A DNA stretch of 64,000 bases from CAZSMK01 sp964608095 (GTDB lineage Bacteria; Sumerlaeota; Sumerlaeia; MWCT01; JAGHBZ01): the NCBI GenBank assembly GCA_964608095.1, contig CAZSMK010000113.1, forward strand, positions 10,026 through 74,025, given 5' to 3'. Both the position numbers and the translations under genes were made by a program. Positions 34,958-43,843 of the stretch are shown here, piece after piece. Position 1 is the first letter of the stretch. Each line of letters begins with the position of its first letter. The notes under the pieces were generated by a model, which did not search any database, was not told where the DNA came from, and worked only from the letters and a program-made list of their open reading frames with translations.

Positions 34958-36303
34958 TACCCTTTATAGTAATAGGTTACAGCATTATAGTCAGGATGAA
35001 GTTTCCGCCTGAGAAATTGCCTGCTCCGGGATGGCTTGTTCTTTCATTCTGGTTGGGCGTGGTTTCAGTAAGTTTTATTGTGACCTTTCTTGCAGTATTG
35101 AGCGGGCGATTCTTCCTTGAACTTTATTGGATTTTGGCCGTAGTCGGCATAGCGTTCCTTTTCATTGATAGGAAGAAAATACCTGAGTATATGCGATTTA
35201 ACGAATTCCTTAAAGGTGTCAAAGATAAGAAACGGGTTCTGATATGGTTACCGCTGCTTGTTCTCATTATTATCCAGATAATCCTTGTAGTCTCGCTCAC
35301 GGTAAGTTTTCCCCTCATCGGTTTTGATTCCATCGGCAATTTCGGGATGAAAGGGAAATTATGGTATTACACTCGCAGTCTCTTTCCCGAGCAGCTCCTT
35401 AACCCTGATTTTCTCATATATAAGCGAACATATCCCGCTATTATACCCCTCACCGAGGCAATCTGGTCTATCCTTGGCGGATGGCACGATGAACATATCA
35501 AGATTTTTTTTGTGGTATGCTGGCTCGCATTGGGATTTATGATTTTTTCCATACTCATGTCGCGTGGAAACAGGATTCATTCATGGATTGCCATGACTTT
35601 CTGGATAGTGCTTCCTTACAACCTGTATGAACTCGGTGGGGGAGCAACCAACGGTTTCGGTGAGATTCCTTTCGCCCTCGCTCTTTTAATTGCACTCTGG
35701 ATGATGGTTGAATTCCATTCTACACAGCGAATCGGAATGATTGTCCTTTTAGGCGTTCTTATTGCTGCTACGTTCTGGGTCAAAAAGGAGGGGCTCCCGT
35801 TTGCATTCGGCGCTTTTCTTTTCCTTGCATGGAAAAGGATGAAGATCAAATATCTTCTCCTTATAGGCGCTATCTGCCTGAGTATGTTTTTTGTTCATCT
35901 TCTTACGACGCGAGGGCTTCCAACATATTTTGAAGGAAAGGACCTGAGCCTCGCTCATTCTTTTCAGGATATGCAGGAACGATTCCATCACTTCTTCGGT
36001 TTCGCTTACGAGGAGTTATCCCGACCCCGCCATTGGGGAGAACTGTTCTGGCTGGTTATTCTGGGTATATGGATTTATAAACTTATTTTCCGGAAACTCA
36101 GAGATATAGTGTCGGTCGAACTTTTGTTTTTTGGATATATGCTATGCATCTATATCATTGTTTGTCATCTCAATGTCCTGGATTTTTATAAAGTAATGAC
36201 AACTACTTTCGATCGGCTTTTTATCCATCTTTATCCCTTGCTCCTGCTCGCCACTTTTCATGGAATAGAACGTTCAGAATCAGGCACAATGGGGGTAGCA
36301 TGA
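34939..36303 (+). CDS. Polytopic GT-C-like membrane protein, cassette copy A
   Basis: A 454-residue protein with about 11-12 membrane segments. The central loop FDSIGNFGMKGKLWYYTRSL followed by IYKRTYPAIIPLTEA resembles the donor loop of uncharacterised RgtA/ArnT-like GT-C transferases, with Asp as candidate catalytic base. FWVKKEGLPFAF is another shared block. It is clearly paralogous to the protein at 36916-38277. It starts within the last 19 bases of the small upstream gene, so translation is coupled. GT-C function is inferred. Confidence 0.75.
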   Translation: MEWVPVIPFIVIGYSIIVRMKFPPEKLPAPGWLVLSFWLGVVSVSFIVTFLAVLSGRFFLELYWILAVVGIAFLFIDRKKIPEYMRFNEFLKGVKDKKRVLIWLPLLVLIIIQIILVVSLTVSFPLIGFDSIGNFGMKGKLWYYTRSLFPEQLLNPDFLIYKRTYPAIIPLTEAIWSILGGWHDEHIKIFFVVCWLALGFMIFSILMSRGNRIHSWIAMTFWIVLPYNLYELGGGATNGFGEIPFALALLIALWMMVEFHSTQRIGMIVLLGVLIAATFWVKKEGLPFAFGAFLFLAWKRMKIKYLLLIGAICLSMFFVHLLTTRGLPTYFEGKDLSLAHSFQDMQERFHHFFGFAYEELSRPRHWGELFWLVILGIWIYKLIFRKLRDIVSVELLFFGYMLCIYIIVCHLNVLDFYKVMTTTFDRLFIHLYPLLLLATFHGIERSESGTMGVA

Positions 36304-36469
36304 TTGGTGTCAGTGGCGAGAAAAAGATAGATGATTTTTTCTTGAAAGACTACGTTGCGCTTCTTATTATCAACCAAGTATTTGTTATGTTAACTTGATT
36401 TTACAGTGTTGCGCGTCATTTTCAGCAGGGTACTGCCGGCAAATGCTTTTTTTAGAAAAGGGCGAGAGT

Positions 36470-36934
36470 GTGAATACGAGTGTAAAAAAAATAATATATT
36501 TTCTTCTTTCGATTCTCTTCCTGGTGATCACCTTCGATTCTCTATTCTATCAACAACACCGCAATGAGAAAATATTCAGAAAGATAAAGGGGCGTGTAAA
36601 TAAAGCCTTTTCCGCCGATTTACCCCATCCAATGCTTGTTATTTTTCCCGAAGAGGCTATTTCCTATGTTGATGTTTATTATAAGATTCAGGAGCATTCA
36701 GCAACGCATTTTTGGCTTGTTGGAAACGATTTTAATCCGTCCGTGATTTTGAATTATTATGTCTATCCCCGGGAACTTCGAATGTCGGTTTCTACTCAAC
36801 AGATGCTGATGGCAAAAATGCTGGGCAAGAGCAAGGAACCCGTCGAACATTTCCCACCCCGCAAGTTTGAAAAAATAATAGTTATTAAAGATGAACATGC
36901 AGAGGTAGTTGATGAATGGGCTGGGAACCGATAA
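36470..36934 (+). CDS. Single-pass membrane accessory protein, cassette copy B
   Basis: A 154-residue paralogue of the protein at 34508-34957. The start is placed at GTG 36470, with GGGCGAGAG upstream; a longer frame from 36395 would add 25 unlikely residues before the membrane segment. An N-terminal hydrophobic segment is followed by a domain with THFWLVGNDFNPSVILNYYV and YPRELRM. The C-terminus again overlaps the next gene by 19 bp. Function unknown; it is likely a dedicated partner of the polytopic protein that follows. Confidence 0.75.
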   Translation: MNTSVKKIIYFLLSILFLVITFDSLFYQQHRNEKIFRKIKGRVNKAFSADLPHPMLVIFPEEAISYVDVYYKIQEHSATHFWLVGNDFNPSVILNYYVYPRELRMSVSTQQMLMAKMLGKSKEPVEHFPPRKFEKIIVIKDEHAEVVDEWAGNR

Positions 36935-38277
36935 TATTTTTAACCGTAATCGGATTCGGAATTTTTCTTCTTTTTAAGCCACGGCCTGAGAAGTTCCACG
37001 GCTTGAGTGTTATTGTTCTTTCTTTCTGGTTAGGAACACTGGTGACCGCTTTTCTCATGATAGGTCTTGCAGTTGTTACGGGACGGTTTTTCTTCCCCAT
37101 GATATGGCTTCTCTTGATCGGCGGTTTTTTGCTCATCCTTTTCAATGTAAAAAAAATTTACACCTATTTTCCTTACACACCACCGGGACCTCTGAAAAAA
37201 GACAAAATCTTCCTCCTTCTATACATCCCCTTGATCTATTTCATTATTGTTAACTTATATCGTGTGGAATTCCTTTGTATGGATTACCCGCTTGTAAGTA
37301 TCGATGCGATCGGGAACTTCGCCCTCAAAGGGAAATTGTGGTACTATACGAATAGTCTTTTTCCCGCCCAGCTTCTCGACCCGGAGTATCTAATGTATAA
37401 ACGTTGCCATCCACCCATAATATCAGTGATCGAGAGTTTATGGGCGAGTTTCGAAGGGTGGCAGGGCAGGGATGTTAAATATTTTTTCTTCACATGCTGG
37501 CTTTCGGTAGGACTTGCGATCTTATCAATTCTTCGTTCACGCGGAAACCGTTTCTCGGCAGTGCTTGCGACAACGATCTGGTTTGCGCTTCCCTATAATC
37601 TTGGCTATTGTCATGGTGGCGCGATAAGCGGGTACGCTGATGTCCCTCTGGCTTTGACATTTCTTTGCGCTGTTCTAATAGTGGATAAACTCCACAACAC
37701 TGATAAGTGGTCTGATATACTCCTCATGGCGCTTCTCCTTGGCGGTACATTCTGGGTTAAAAAGGAAGGAATTCCTTTTGTTTTTTTCATCATGCTCTTT
37801 CTCGTATATAAGCGCATGGCTATCAAAAAACTCGGCGTTCTCGTATCCGTTTTGGCTCTCATGTATATCGTATATCTTTTTACCACTTTTAATATTCCTT
37901 GTTTATTTGAAAAAGATGTAACGCGTCATCTTTCTTGCGCAGAATTATTCGCACGCATACAACGACTTTTCCCTCTTGTGGTAGCAGAATTTTCCGATCC
38001 CCGGCATTGGGGAAATCGACTATGGTTGATTGTGCTTGGTGCATGGATTTTGAAATTATATAGACGCAAGGTAAAAAATCTTTTCAACCTTGAAGCCGTT
38101 CTTTTTGTTTTCATGTTTTCCCTCTATCTTATTGTACTTGTATTTACCGTGTGGGATTTTGAGCAAAATCTGCGATGGGCATCACACAGATTATTTATTC
38201 AGATTTATCCTTTGCTCCTCATAGCAACTTTTGACGGCATGAAAATAATTAGTGAACCACGAATTGAGAAACGCTGA
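36916..38277 (+). CDS. Polytopic GT-C-like membrane protein, cassette copy B
   Basis: A 453-residue, 11-12-segment membrane protein. The blocks IDAIGNFALKGKLWYYTNSL, YKRCHPPIISVIESLW and FWVKKEGIPFVFF align directly with copy A, so the two arose by duplication. The acidic residue in IDAIGNF is the candidate catalytic site of a polyprenyl-phosphate-sugar transferase. It overlaps its upstream partner by 19 bp exactly as in copy A. Sequence divergence is substantial, so the duplication is old and the copies may use different sugars. Confidence 0.75.
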   Translation: MGWEPIIFLTVIGFGIFLLFKPRPEKFHGLSVIVLSFWLGTLVTAFLMIGLAVVTGRFFFPMIWLLLIGGFLLILFNVKKIYTYFPYTPPGPLKKDKIFLLLYIPLIYFIIVNLYRVEFLCMDYPLVSIDAIGNFALKGKLWYYTNSLFPAQLLDPEYLMYKRCHPPIISVIESLWASFEGWQGRDVKYFFFTCWLSVGLAILSILRSRGNRFSAVLATTIWFALPYNLGYCHGGAISGYADVPLALTFLCAVLIVDKLHNTDKWSDILLMALLLGGTFWVKKEGIPFVFFIMLFLVYKRMAIKKLGVLVSVLALMYIVYLFTTFNIPCLFEKDVTRHLSCAELFARIQRLFPLVVAEFSDPRHWGNRLWLIVLGAWILKLYRRKVKNLFNLEAVLFVFMFSLYLIVLVFTVWDFEQNLRWASHRLFIQIYPLLLIATFDGMKIISEPRIEKR

Positions 38278-38382
38278 AAAGTATGCATGAAGCATCTCTT
38301 CTAAACTTTTTCGTTTAAGAATCGATAAAACAAGTATACTTTTCATTATATCAGCCAATGACTTTGTATACGAGACCCACTC

Positions 38383-39915
38383 ATGAAACAGGATATAATG
38401 AATACGACAAAAAATTGTTATTTCCGCTTATCGCTTGCGATAGTTTTATTATATTGTGTACGAGTACTATTCGGTGGATGGTACGGGGATTTTTGGGCGC
38501 ATAGCGCTGTGGTTCGGGAACTCGCCGCACATCCTTTTTCACCGGGTCATCCTCAATTGAACATAGACGCAGACCATGAGTTTTTTTCGCCCTATACGTT
38601 AGCGGTCGGTATCTTTTCAAGGGTAAGCGGTTTAGGCGCTGTTAATGCCCTGGCAGTAGCCGGAATAATAAACCTCACTCTCCTGTTTATATTTCTTAGG
38701 GTATTTCTTTCAAAACTGCAGACGCATAAGGAGGCTGCATTTTATACCTTGCTCTTCATGCTGTTTCTATGGGGCAATAAACCATGGAAATTCAGCGGTT
38801 TTTTTCACGTAAGGGTTCTGGGGTATGTCGCTCCATACCCTTCAACATTTGCACTTGTTCTCGTACTTGGATGCTTCATACTTTACTTTAAGTTAGTTGA
38901 AGCAAGACACCTGAAATACGTCTTATATATATTCATTTTAAGCACTGTGGTCCTTCTCACTCATCCGTTCAGTTTCATAATACTTGTCTGCGGGATATGT
39001 TTTCTTTCGTTGAGTCGTTATAAAAAACACCTCATCACTCTATATCTTATTCTTGCAGGAGGAATTATTATCTCTTTTTTAGCAGCACTCTTATGGCCCT
39101 ATTATGATTTCGAAAGACTTATCTTTTCATCTACGGGAGAACGTTATCACGACCTCAATAGAATTATGTATATGGATGTGCTTGAGAAGATCTATCCCGC
39201 ACTTTTTGCAGTGCCTTTATTGTTCATTCGCCTGAAAAAGAACTACCGCGATTCTCTGTCGGTGATGTGTCTTGGTTTATTCGCTGTGTATATGTATGGA
39301 GGGATTATGGGAAAGTGGGGATATGGCAGGGTTATCTGGTTTGCAGTCTTGCTTTTGCATAGCGTTATCGCTGATTGGGTTGCCACCATAGAACAATCAA
39401 TCAGAGCTCGTAAACCTATTTCACTACAAAACAAAATAATGTCGGTTATATTGATAGTTCTCTTTTCACTCGGGGTATTTTCTTCTATTAAGGGCTGCGC
39501 TGACTATTTCGAACCTACCGATTCCGCTGAAAAAAGGCTTCAATTCACCAAAAAATTTATACAACAAGATGATGTCGTTTTAACAGATATATTTACGGGA
39601 TATTATGTGCCCACCTTCGGTGGAAAAGTCGTTGCTGTTCCACAACCACTCGCCTTTATGCCGAATCATGCAGAAAGGCTAAATGATGTGTACATCTTCT
39701 TTTCAGAGACCACTAAGCCTGAACAGAGAGATAAAGTCCTTGATAAATACAATGTCAAGTTTGTCTTGCTTGATAAAGAACGAGGGGAGATTCCGCCTAA
39801 AGTAATTGAATATCTTAACGATAAAACTCATAAGCTCTATGAGGATAAACGATATACACTATTGATACTCGAGGAGTTTGCTGCGTCCTATTTTTCATCA
39901 AGGAAGGGAGAATAA
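38383..39915 (+). CDS. Polytopic membrane protein, GT-C-like
   Basis: A 510-residue protein with about 11 membrane segments and a C-terminal soluble domain (about 390-510). The first loop GGWYGDFWAHSAVVREL followed by FFSPYTLAVGIF is a GT-C-type loop with an Asp in the catalytic position. ATG 38383 gives the longest frame; ATG 38398 has AGGA 4 bases upstream and may be the true start. It lies between the duplicated cassette and another GT-C gene, all on the plus strand. Donor and acceptor are unknown. Confidence 0.65.
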   Translation: MKQDIMNTTKNCYFRLSLAIVLLYCVRVLFGGWYGDFWAHSAVVRELAAHPFSPGHPQLNIDADHEFFSPYTLAVGIFSRVSGLGAVNALAVAGIINLTLLFIFLRVFLSKLQTHKEAAFYTLLFMLFLWGNKPWKFSGFFHVRVLGYVAPYPSTFALVLVLGCFILYFKLVEARHLKYVLYIFILSTVVLLTHPFSFIILVCGICFLSLSRYKKHLITLYLILAGGIIISFLAALLWPYYDFERLIFSSTGERYHDLNRIMYMDVLEKIYPALFAVPLLFIRLKKNYRDSLSVMCLGLFAVYMYGGIMGKWGYGRVIWFAVLLLHSVIADWVATIEQSIRARKPISLQNKIMSVILIVLFSLGVFSSIKGCADYFEPTDSAEKRLQFTKKFIQQDDVVLTDIFTGYYVPTFGGKVVAVPQPLAFMPNHAERLNDVYIFFSETTKPEQRDKVLDKYNVKFVLLDKERGEIPPKVIEYLNDKTHKLYEDKRYTLLILEEFAASYFSSRKGE

Positions 39916-39949
39916 CCTTTACGTGTCGTAGGCTAAAATGAGGTGCTTA

Positions 39950-41332
39950 ATGGGGTTTGATGAGAATATAAAGAAACGAGTAGCTGTACTGTTCGGTATC
40001 CTTATCTTTGCCGTTCTTCTCCGAATAGATTATAATTCATGGAGTGGTGTCGAGTTCTACGCTGATACGTATAGTTATCTCCAGATAGTTAAGGACATAC
40101 TCACCAAAGGTAAGATAATTGATGGACACCGGACACCGGGCTACCCGATGTTCTTGATTTTAAATTACATTTTCTTCGGTCATCACAATCACGTTGCGGT
40201 GGCACTAATCCAATCGATTCTGGGCATTGCCGGCGTCGTTGTTTTGTTTTTTCTGGCGTTGCAGCTTACTAAAAATATGGTACTGGCTGCTCTGGCAGCT
40301 GCCATTGTATCTTTCGACTATGAGATCATCTATTACGATTGCGGATTAATAACAGAAGCCGTTTCTACTTTTCTCGTGATTTTGATCACCTATCTTTTTT
40401 TTAACTGTGTTAAGTGGAAATTCAGGTTAAGGGATTGTTTATTCCTGAATCTGTTTTCTCTTGCGCTTATTTTTATCCGCCCGATTTTTATCATGCTGGT
40501 GATCCTTTTGCCCATAATGAGTGTAATAGTATACATAAAAGATAAGAATCTCCAAAGGCTCAAGAATATGCTCATTCCTTATCTTGTCGTGCTTATTATT
40601 CCGATTGCCGCGTGGGGTTTTGCGCTTAAATTGAAGTACGGCTTTTTCGGTATGACGAATGTGGCTCATTTCAACGCCATGGGGGTGCTGCTGCGATATA
40701 ATCTTTATAAGTATGCGCCTGAGGAATATAAAGAATTTGCCTGGGCTGTTGAAGAGGCTCAAAAGAATCTCCCTGCTGAATATAAAAGAAATGCTTACGC
40801 GATATTTCCCTTAATCGAAGACATGGTGCCTCGAAAGAACGAGTATGATTATAGTTACCTAATGAAATTCAGCCGGGCATGTATACAATCCGCTCCCTTA
40901 ACATTTTTAAAATATTCTCTGGAAAAAGCCCCGGAAGTGCTGACGAAAAAAGAGAAGATCAGGGACTATAAAAAGACAGGAACTGTAATGGCAACAATAG
41001 GATACTCGTTGTACAAAAATGTTCTCTATAGACCTTATAGAAAGGGCGCTATGGGGATTTTTCTTTTGTTTTTCAGTATTTTCCTACCTTTAAGACTGTG
41101 CAGAAAGAATCCGGAGCAGTGTATCGAATTACTCTGGATTTTACTTTTGATCTGGATTCAAATAGTGTTGGTTATCTTCCTGGGACCTGCTTCTTACGCA
41201 CGTCTCAGAATGCCGGTCGATCCGCTCATCAATCTTGTCGTATTATTCGGACTAATTGAAGTTGTTCTTTTGGCGAGGAGGCGGTTTTTCGGCAAGGATA
41301 CTATCACATCAGAGGAAAGTACAGAATCATAG
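39950..41332 (+). CDS. Glycosyltransferase family 39-like membrane protein
   Basis: A 460-residue protein with about 9-10 membrane segments. The N-terminal loop YADTYSYLQIVKDILTKGKI and HRTPGYPMFLILNY is characteristic of GT39/PMT-2-like bacterial enzymes, which use lipid-linked sugars. GAGGTG before ATG 39950 decides the start; an ATG 12 bases earlier lacks it. It converges with the GT4 gene at 41347, leaving a 14-bp gap with no clear terminator. It is probably the last gene of the plus-strand GT run. Confidence 0.75.
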   Translation: MGFDENIKKRVAVLFGILIFAVLLRIDYNSWSGVEFYADTYSYLQIVKDILTKGKIIDGHRTPGYPMFLILNYIFFGHHNHVAVALIQSILGIAGVVVLFFLALQLTKNMVLAALAAAIVSFDYEIIYYDCGLITEAVSTFLVILITYLFFNCVKWKFRLRDCLFLNLFSLALIFIRPIFIMLVILLPIMSVIVYIKDKNLQRLKNMLIPYLVVLIIPIAAWGFALKLKYGFFGMTNVAHFNAMGVLLRYNLYKYAPEEYKEFAWAVEEAQKNLPAEYKRNAYAIFPLIEDMVPRKNEYDYSYLMKFSRACIQSAPLTFLKYSLEKAPEVLTKKEKIRDYKKTGTVMATIGYSLYKNVLYRPYRKGAMGIFLLFFSIFLPLRLCRKNPEQCIELLWILLLIWIQIVLVIFLGPASYARLRMPVDPLINLVVLFGLIEVVLLARRRFFGKDTITSEESTES

Positions 41333-41346
41333 GCGTCTTTTAACAA

Positions 41347-42561
41347 TCAGGGCTTTCCAATAAGATTGTAGCGAAAGCGGTATTTTGCTTTCGCTTTCTT
41401 TGCCGCGGGTGGTGGGGAGGTGAGCAGTCGATCATATAAGGTACAGATTCTGTCTGCAAAAGGACGCAGCGCGAATTCCTCGCTTTTGATACGTGCGTTC
41501 TCGCCCAACTTCAATCGCAGTTCTTTGTCTGATAACAACGCATCGAGCTGATTGATAAAATGATCTGCAGAAGCGGCCTCAACGAGAAATCCTTCTCGTT
41601 CATGCGTCAATACTTCACTTATGCATCCCACATCGGTGGCAACCACCGGTGTTCCTACGGCATACGATTCAATAATACACCGTGGTAAACCTTCGAAATG
41701 CGAAGTCAGAACCGTGGCGTCGAAGATTTTCAAGAAAGCGGGGACGTTTTCTTGGAAGCCGGTGAAAATGAGTGAAGAGCGAACACCAAATTCTTCAGCG
41801 AGGAGTTCAATCTTTTGTTTATAAGCCTCGTCGCCTTCACCCACGATAAAGCATTTCAAGACGGGATACCTGGTTTTCAAACCGGCAAGGACTTTCACAA
41901 GCATTTCGAGGTTTTTTACCGGGTGCAAGCGTGCAATGACTCCAATCACGGGTGTATCGTCGGTAATATTATAGCGCTGCCTGATCTTCTCTACCTTATC
42001 CTCCGATGCTCCCGCTTTTATTGCATCAAGGTCGAAGGCATCATGCATGACGAACAGACGGTCGCGGACGCTTTCATTGACCCTGTCTTTAACGAGACTC
42101 CAGAGTTCTTCACATCCCTTTTTGCCGACGAAGATAGAGGTATCGGTAGCAGGAAGCAACCTTGATTCGACTCTGGCAAGTTTCGAGGTATATCTCGAGC
42201 CCGGCATCGTATGATGATGGGTGATTATGATGGGTATCTTTGCAAGGATAGCGGCAATCCTGACCATGAAATGGTTGTCAAACGAATGAATATGGACAAG
42301 GGATGGTTTTTCTTCCTGGAAGAATCGTTTCCCCCATTTGATCCGCTCTTTGTTGAGTTTTCCTTTCATCTGGGTTTCGATGACGTTAATCCCCATTTCA
42401 CGTGCCTTCGGGACAAGGGTACCCGCTCCACTTGTTATAATGAGGGAAATATCAAAATGCTCGGAAATCAGGGGAATGATACTCAAGGCGAAAGTCTCGC
42501 TTCCCCCGACTCCCATTCTCCGGTACGACCAGATTACGTGTGTTTTATCGGATAGTGGCAG
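41347..42561 (-). CDS. GT4 family glycosyltransferase, likely non-ATG start
   Basis: A GT-B retaining glycosyltransferase of up to 404 residues. The C-terminal domain has VIGVIARLHPVKNLEMLVKV and the EX7E site FEGLPRCIIESYAVGTPVV. The first ATG (42516) falls after the first beta strand: upstream codons THVIWSYRR precede MGVGGSETFAL and align with MDLIWALNNLELGGIET of the neighbouring GT4. The frame is open to a stop at 42586-42588. CTG at 42561, with GGAAAGAG about 8 bases upstream, is the best start I can see. Sister of the next gene; both have basic C-termini rich in Tyr and Arg. Confidence 0.85.
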   Translation of the reverse strand: MPLSDKTHVIWSYRRMGVGGSETFALSIIPLISEHFDISLIITSGAGTLVPKAREMGINVIETQMKGKLNKERIKWGKRFFQEEKPSLVHIHSFDNHFMVRIAAILAKIPIIITHHHTMPGSRYTSKLARVESRLLPATDTSIFVGKKGCEELWSLVKDRVNESVRDRLFVMHDAFDLDAIKAGASEDKVEKIRQRYNITDDTPVIGVIARLHPVKNLEMLVKVLAGLKTRYPVLKCFIVGEGDEAYKQKIELLAEEFGVRSSLIFTGFQENVPAFLKIFDATVLTSHFEGLPRCIIESYAVGTPVVATDVGCISEVLTHEREGFLVEAASADHFINQLDALLSDKELRLKLGENARIKSEEFALRPFADRICTLYDRLLTSPPPAAKKAKAKYRFRYNLIGKP

Positions 42562-42647
42562 AGCTGATCTCTTTCCAATAAGAATCTATTACGAGAAAGT
42601 CTTATAGCATAAAATAAACAAGAGATTGAAGGTTCCTCTCCATGTTT

Positions 42648-43838
42648 TTATACGAGTTTAAATCTATATTTTGTTCTGAACCAGCGCTTATGTCGTTCAG
42701 TATGACGATCAGGAGACTCGAGAAGATCATGGTACACTTTGCTGATCGTGTCCACATACTTTTTCATTTCATAATCATGAGATTTAAGGACTACTTTTTG
42801 AGACATCCTGTCCCGGAGTTTTTTGTTTTTGATAAGGCGTTCGAGGGCATTGGCGAGCTGCGCTGGATTCCCCGGCTCGACTAATAAACCGTCCTCACCA
42901 TCGACCATGAGTTCCCGTAGTCCCTCTATATCGGAACCTACCACAGGACAGCCCGAAGCCCAGGCTTCAACAAGGAAACGGGGAAGCCCTTCGTGTGATG
43001 AACACAACACGCCCAGTGTAAATAATCGGATATATTCTGCAACATCGTTGCGGTAGCCCGTGAACGTAATGTAAGGCTGAAGACTCTTCTCCATAACTCT
43101 CTTTTTCAATGTCGCGGTATATTCCTCATCGCCTTCACCGACAATGAGACATCGTAACATTGGAACTGAGGTTTTCAAAATGTCTATAGCATCGATCAGG
43201 GTTTCAATAGATTTAACCGGTGCAAGGCGCGCAATCAATCCAACTACAGGGGCGCCTTCATCAATCTGATAGTGTGCGCGTAGATTCCGGACATTCTCGT
43301 TGTTGACGGTATAGAACTTATCAAGGTTAAATCCATCGTAGATGACGCGTAGCTTCCGAGTGTCAGGGTCTGCAGGGTTGAGATGAACGATTTTTTCATA
43401 CTGATGCCGTGCGGCGTTACAGACAAAAAGAACATGACTCGAGCAGCGGAGGAGAGCGTCCTCCCATTCAAGGCTCGAGTCGTCGAATCGCTCACCTGGC
43501 ATGGAATGAAAGTGAGGAATGATCACGGGGATCTTTGCCAGTATAGATGCCAGACGAATCGTACAATGTGCCTTGAAGGTATGAGTATGGACAATTCGGG
43601 GATTGATTTGTCGTAAAAGTTTTGCTGCGCCGGATATTCTCCGCCGGTTGAATTTTCCCTTCATGCTCGAGATGTAGACGGGAATACCGGCGGACTCGAT
43701 TTTTTCCAGCAATCTTCCCCGTCGCTCCGAAAGCAGGATTCCAACCGAAAATCGCTCCTTGAGTAAAGGAAGCACCTCGGTTGTATGTGTTTCAATGCCA
43801 CCAAGTTCAAGATTATTTAACGCCCATATAAGATCCAT
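42648..43838 (-). CDS. GT4 family glycosyltransferase
   Basis: A 396-residue GT-B enzyme closely related to the one at 41347-42561. The N-terminal block is MDLIWALNNLELGGIETHTT, then VHTHTFKAHCTIRLASILAK and a conserved HFHSMPGERF. The C-terminal domain has VVGLIARLAPVKSIETLIDA and SSHEGLPRFLVEAWASGCPV, carrying the catalytic Glu pair. It is 5 bp downstream of the GT-C gene at 43844 and so in the same operon. Donor and acceptor unknown. The two GT4 genes look like an old tandem duplication. Confidence 0.88.
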   Translation of the reverse strand: MDLIWALNNLELGGIETHTTEVLPLLKERFSVGILLSERRGRLLEKIESAGIPVYISSMKGKFNRRRISGAAKLLRQINPRIVHTHTFKAHCTIRLASILAKIPVIIPHFHSMPGERFDDSSLEWEDALLRCSSHVLFVCNAARHQYEKIVHLNPADPDTRKLRVIYDGFNLDKFYTVNNENVRNLRAHYQIDEGAPVVGLIARLAPVKSIETLIDAIDILKTSVPMLRCLIVGEGDEEYTATLKKRVMEKSLQPYITFTGYRNDVAEYIRLFTLGVLCSSHEGLPRFLVEAWASGCPVVGSDIEGLRELMVDGEDGLLVEPGNPAQLANALERLIKNKKLRDRMSQKVVLKSHDYEMKKYVDTISKVYHDLLESPDRHTERHKRWFRTKYRFKLV

Positions 43839-43843
43839 TTATA

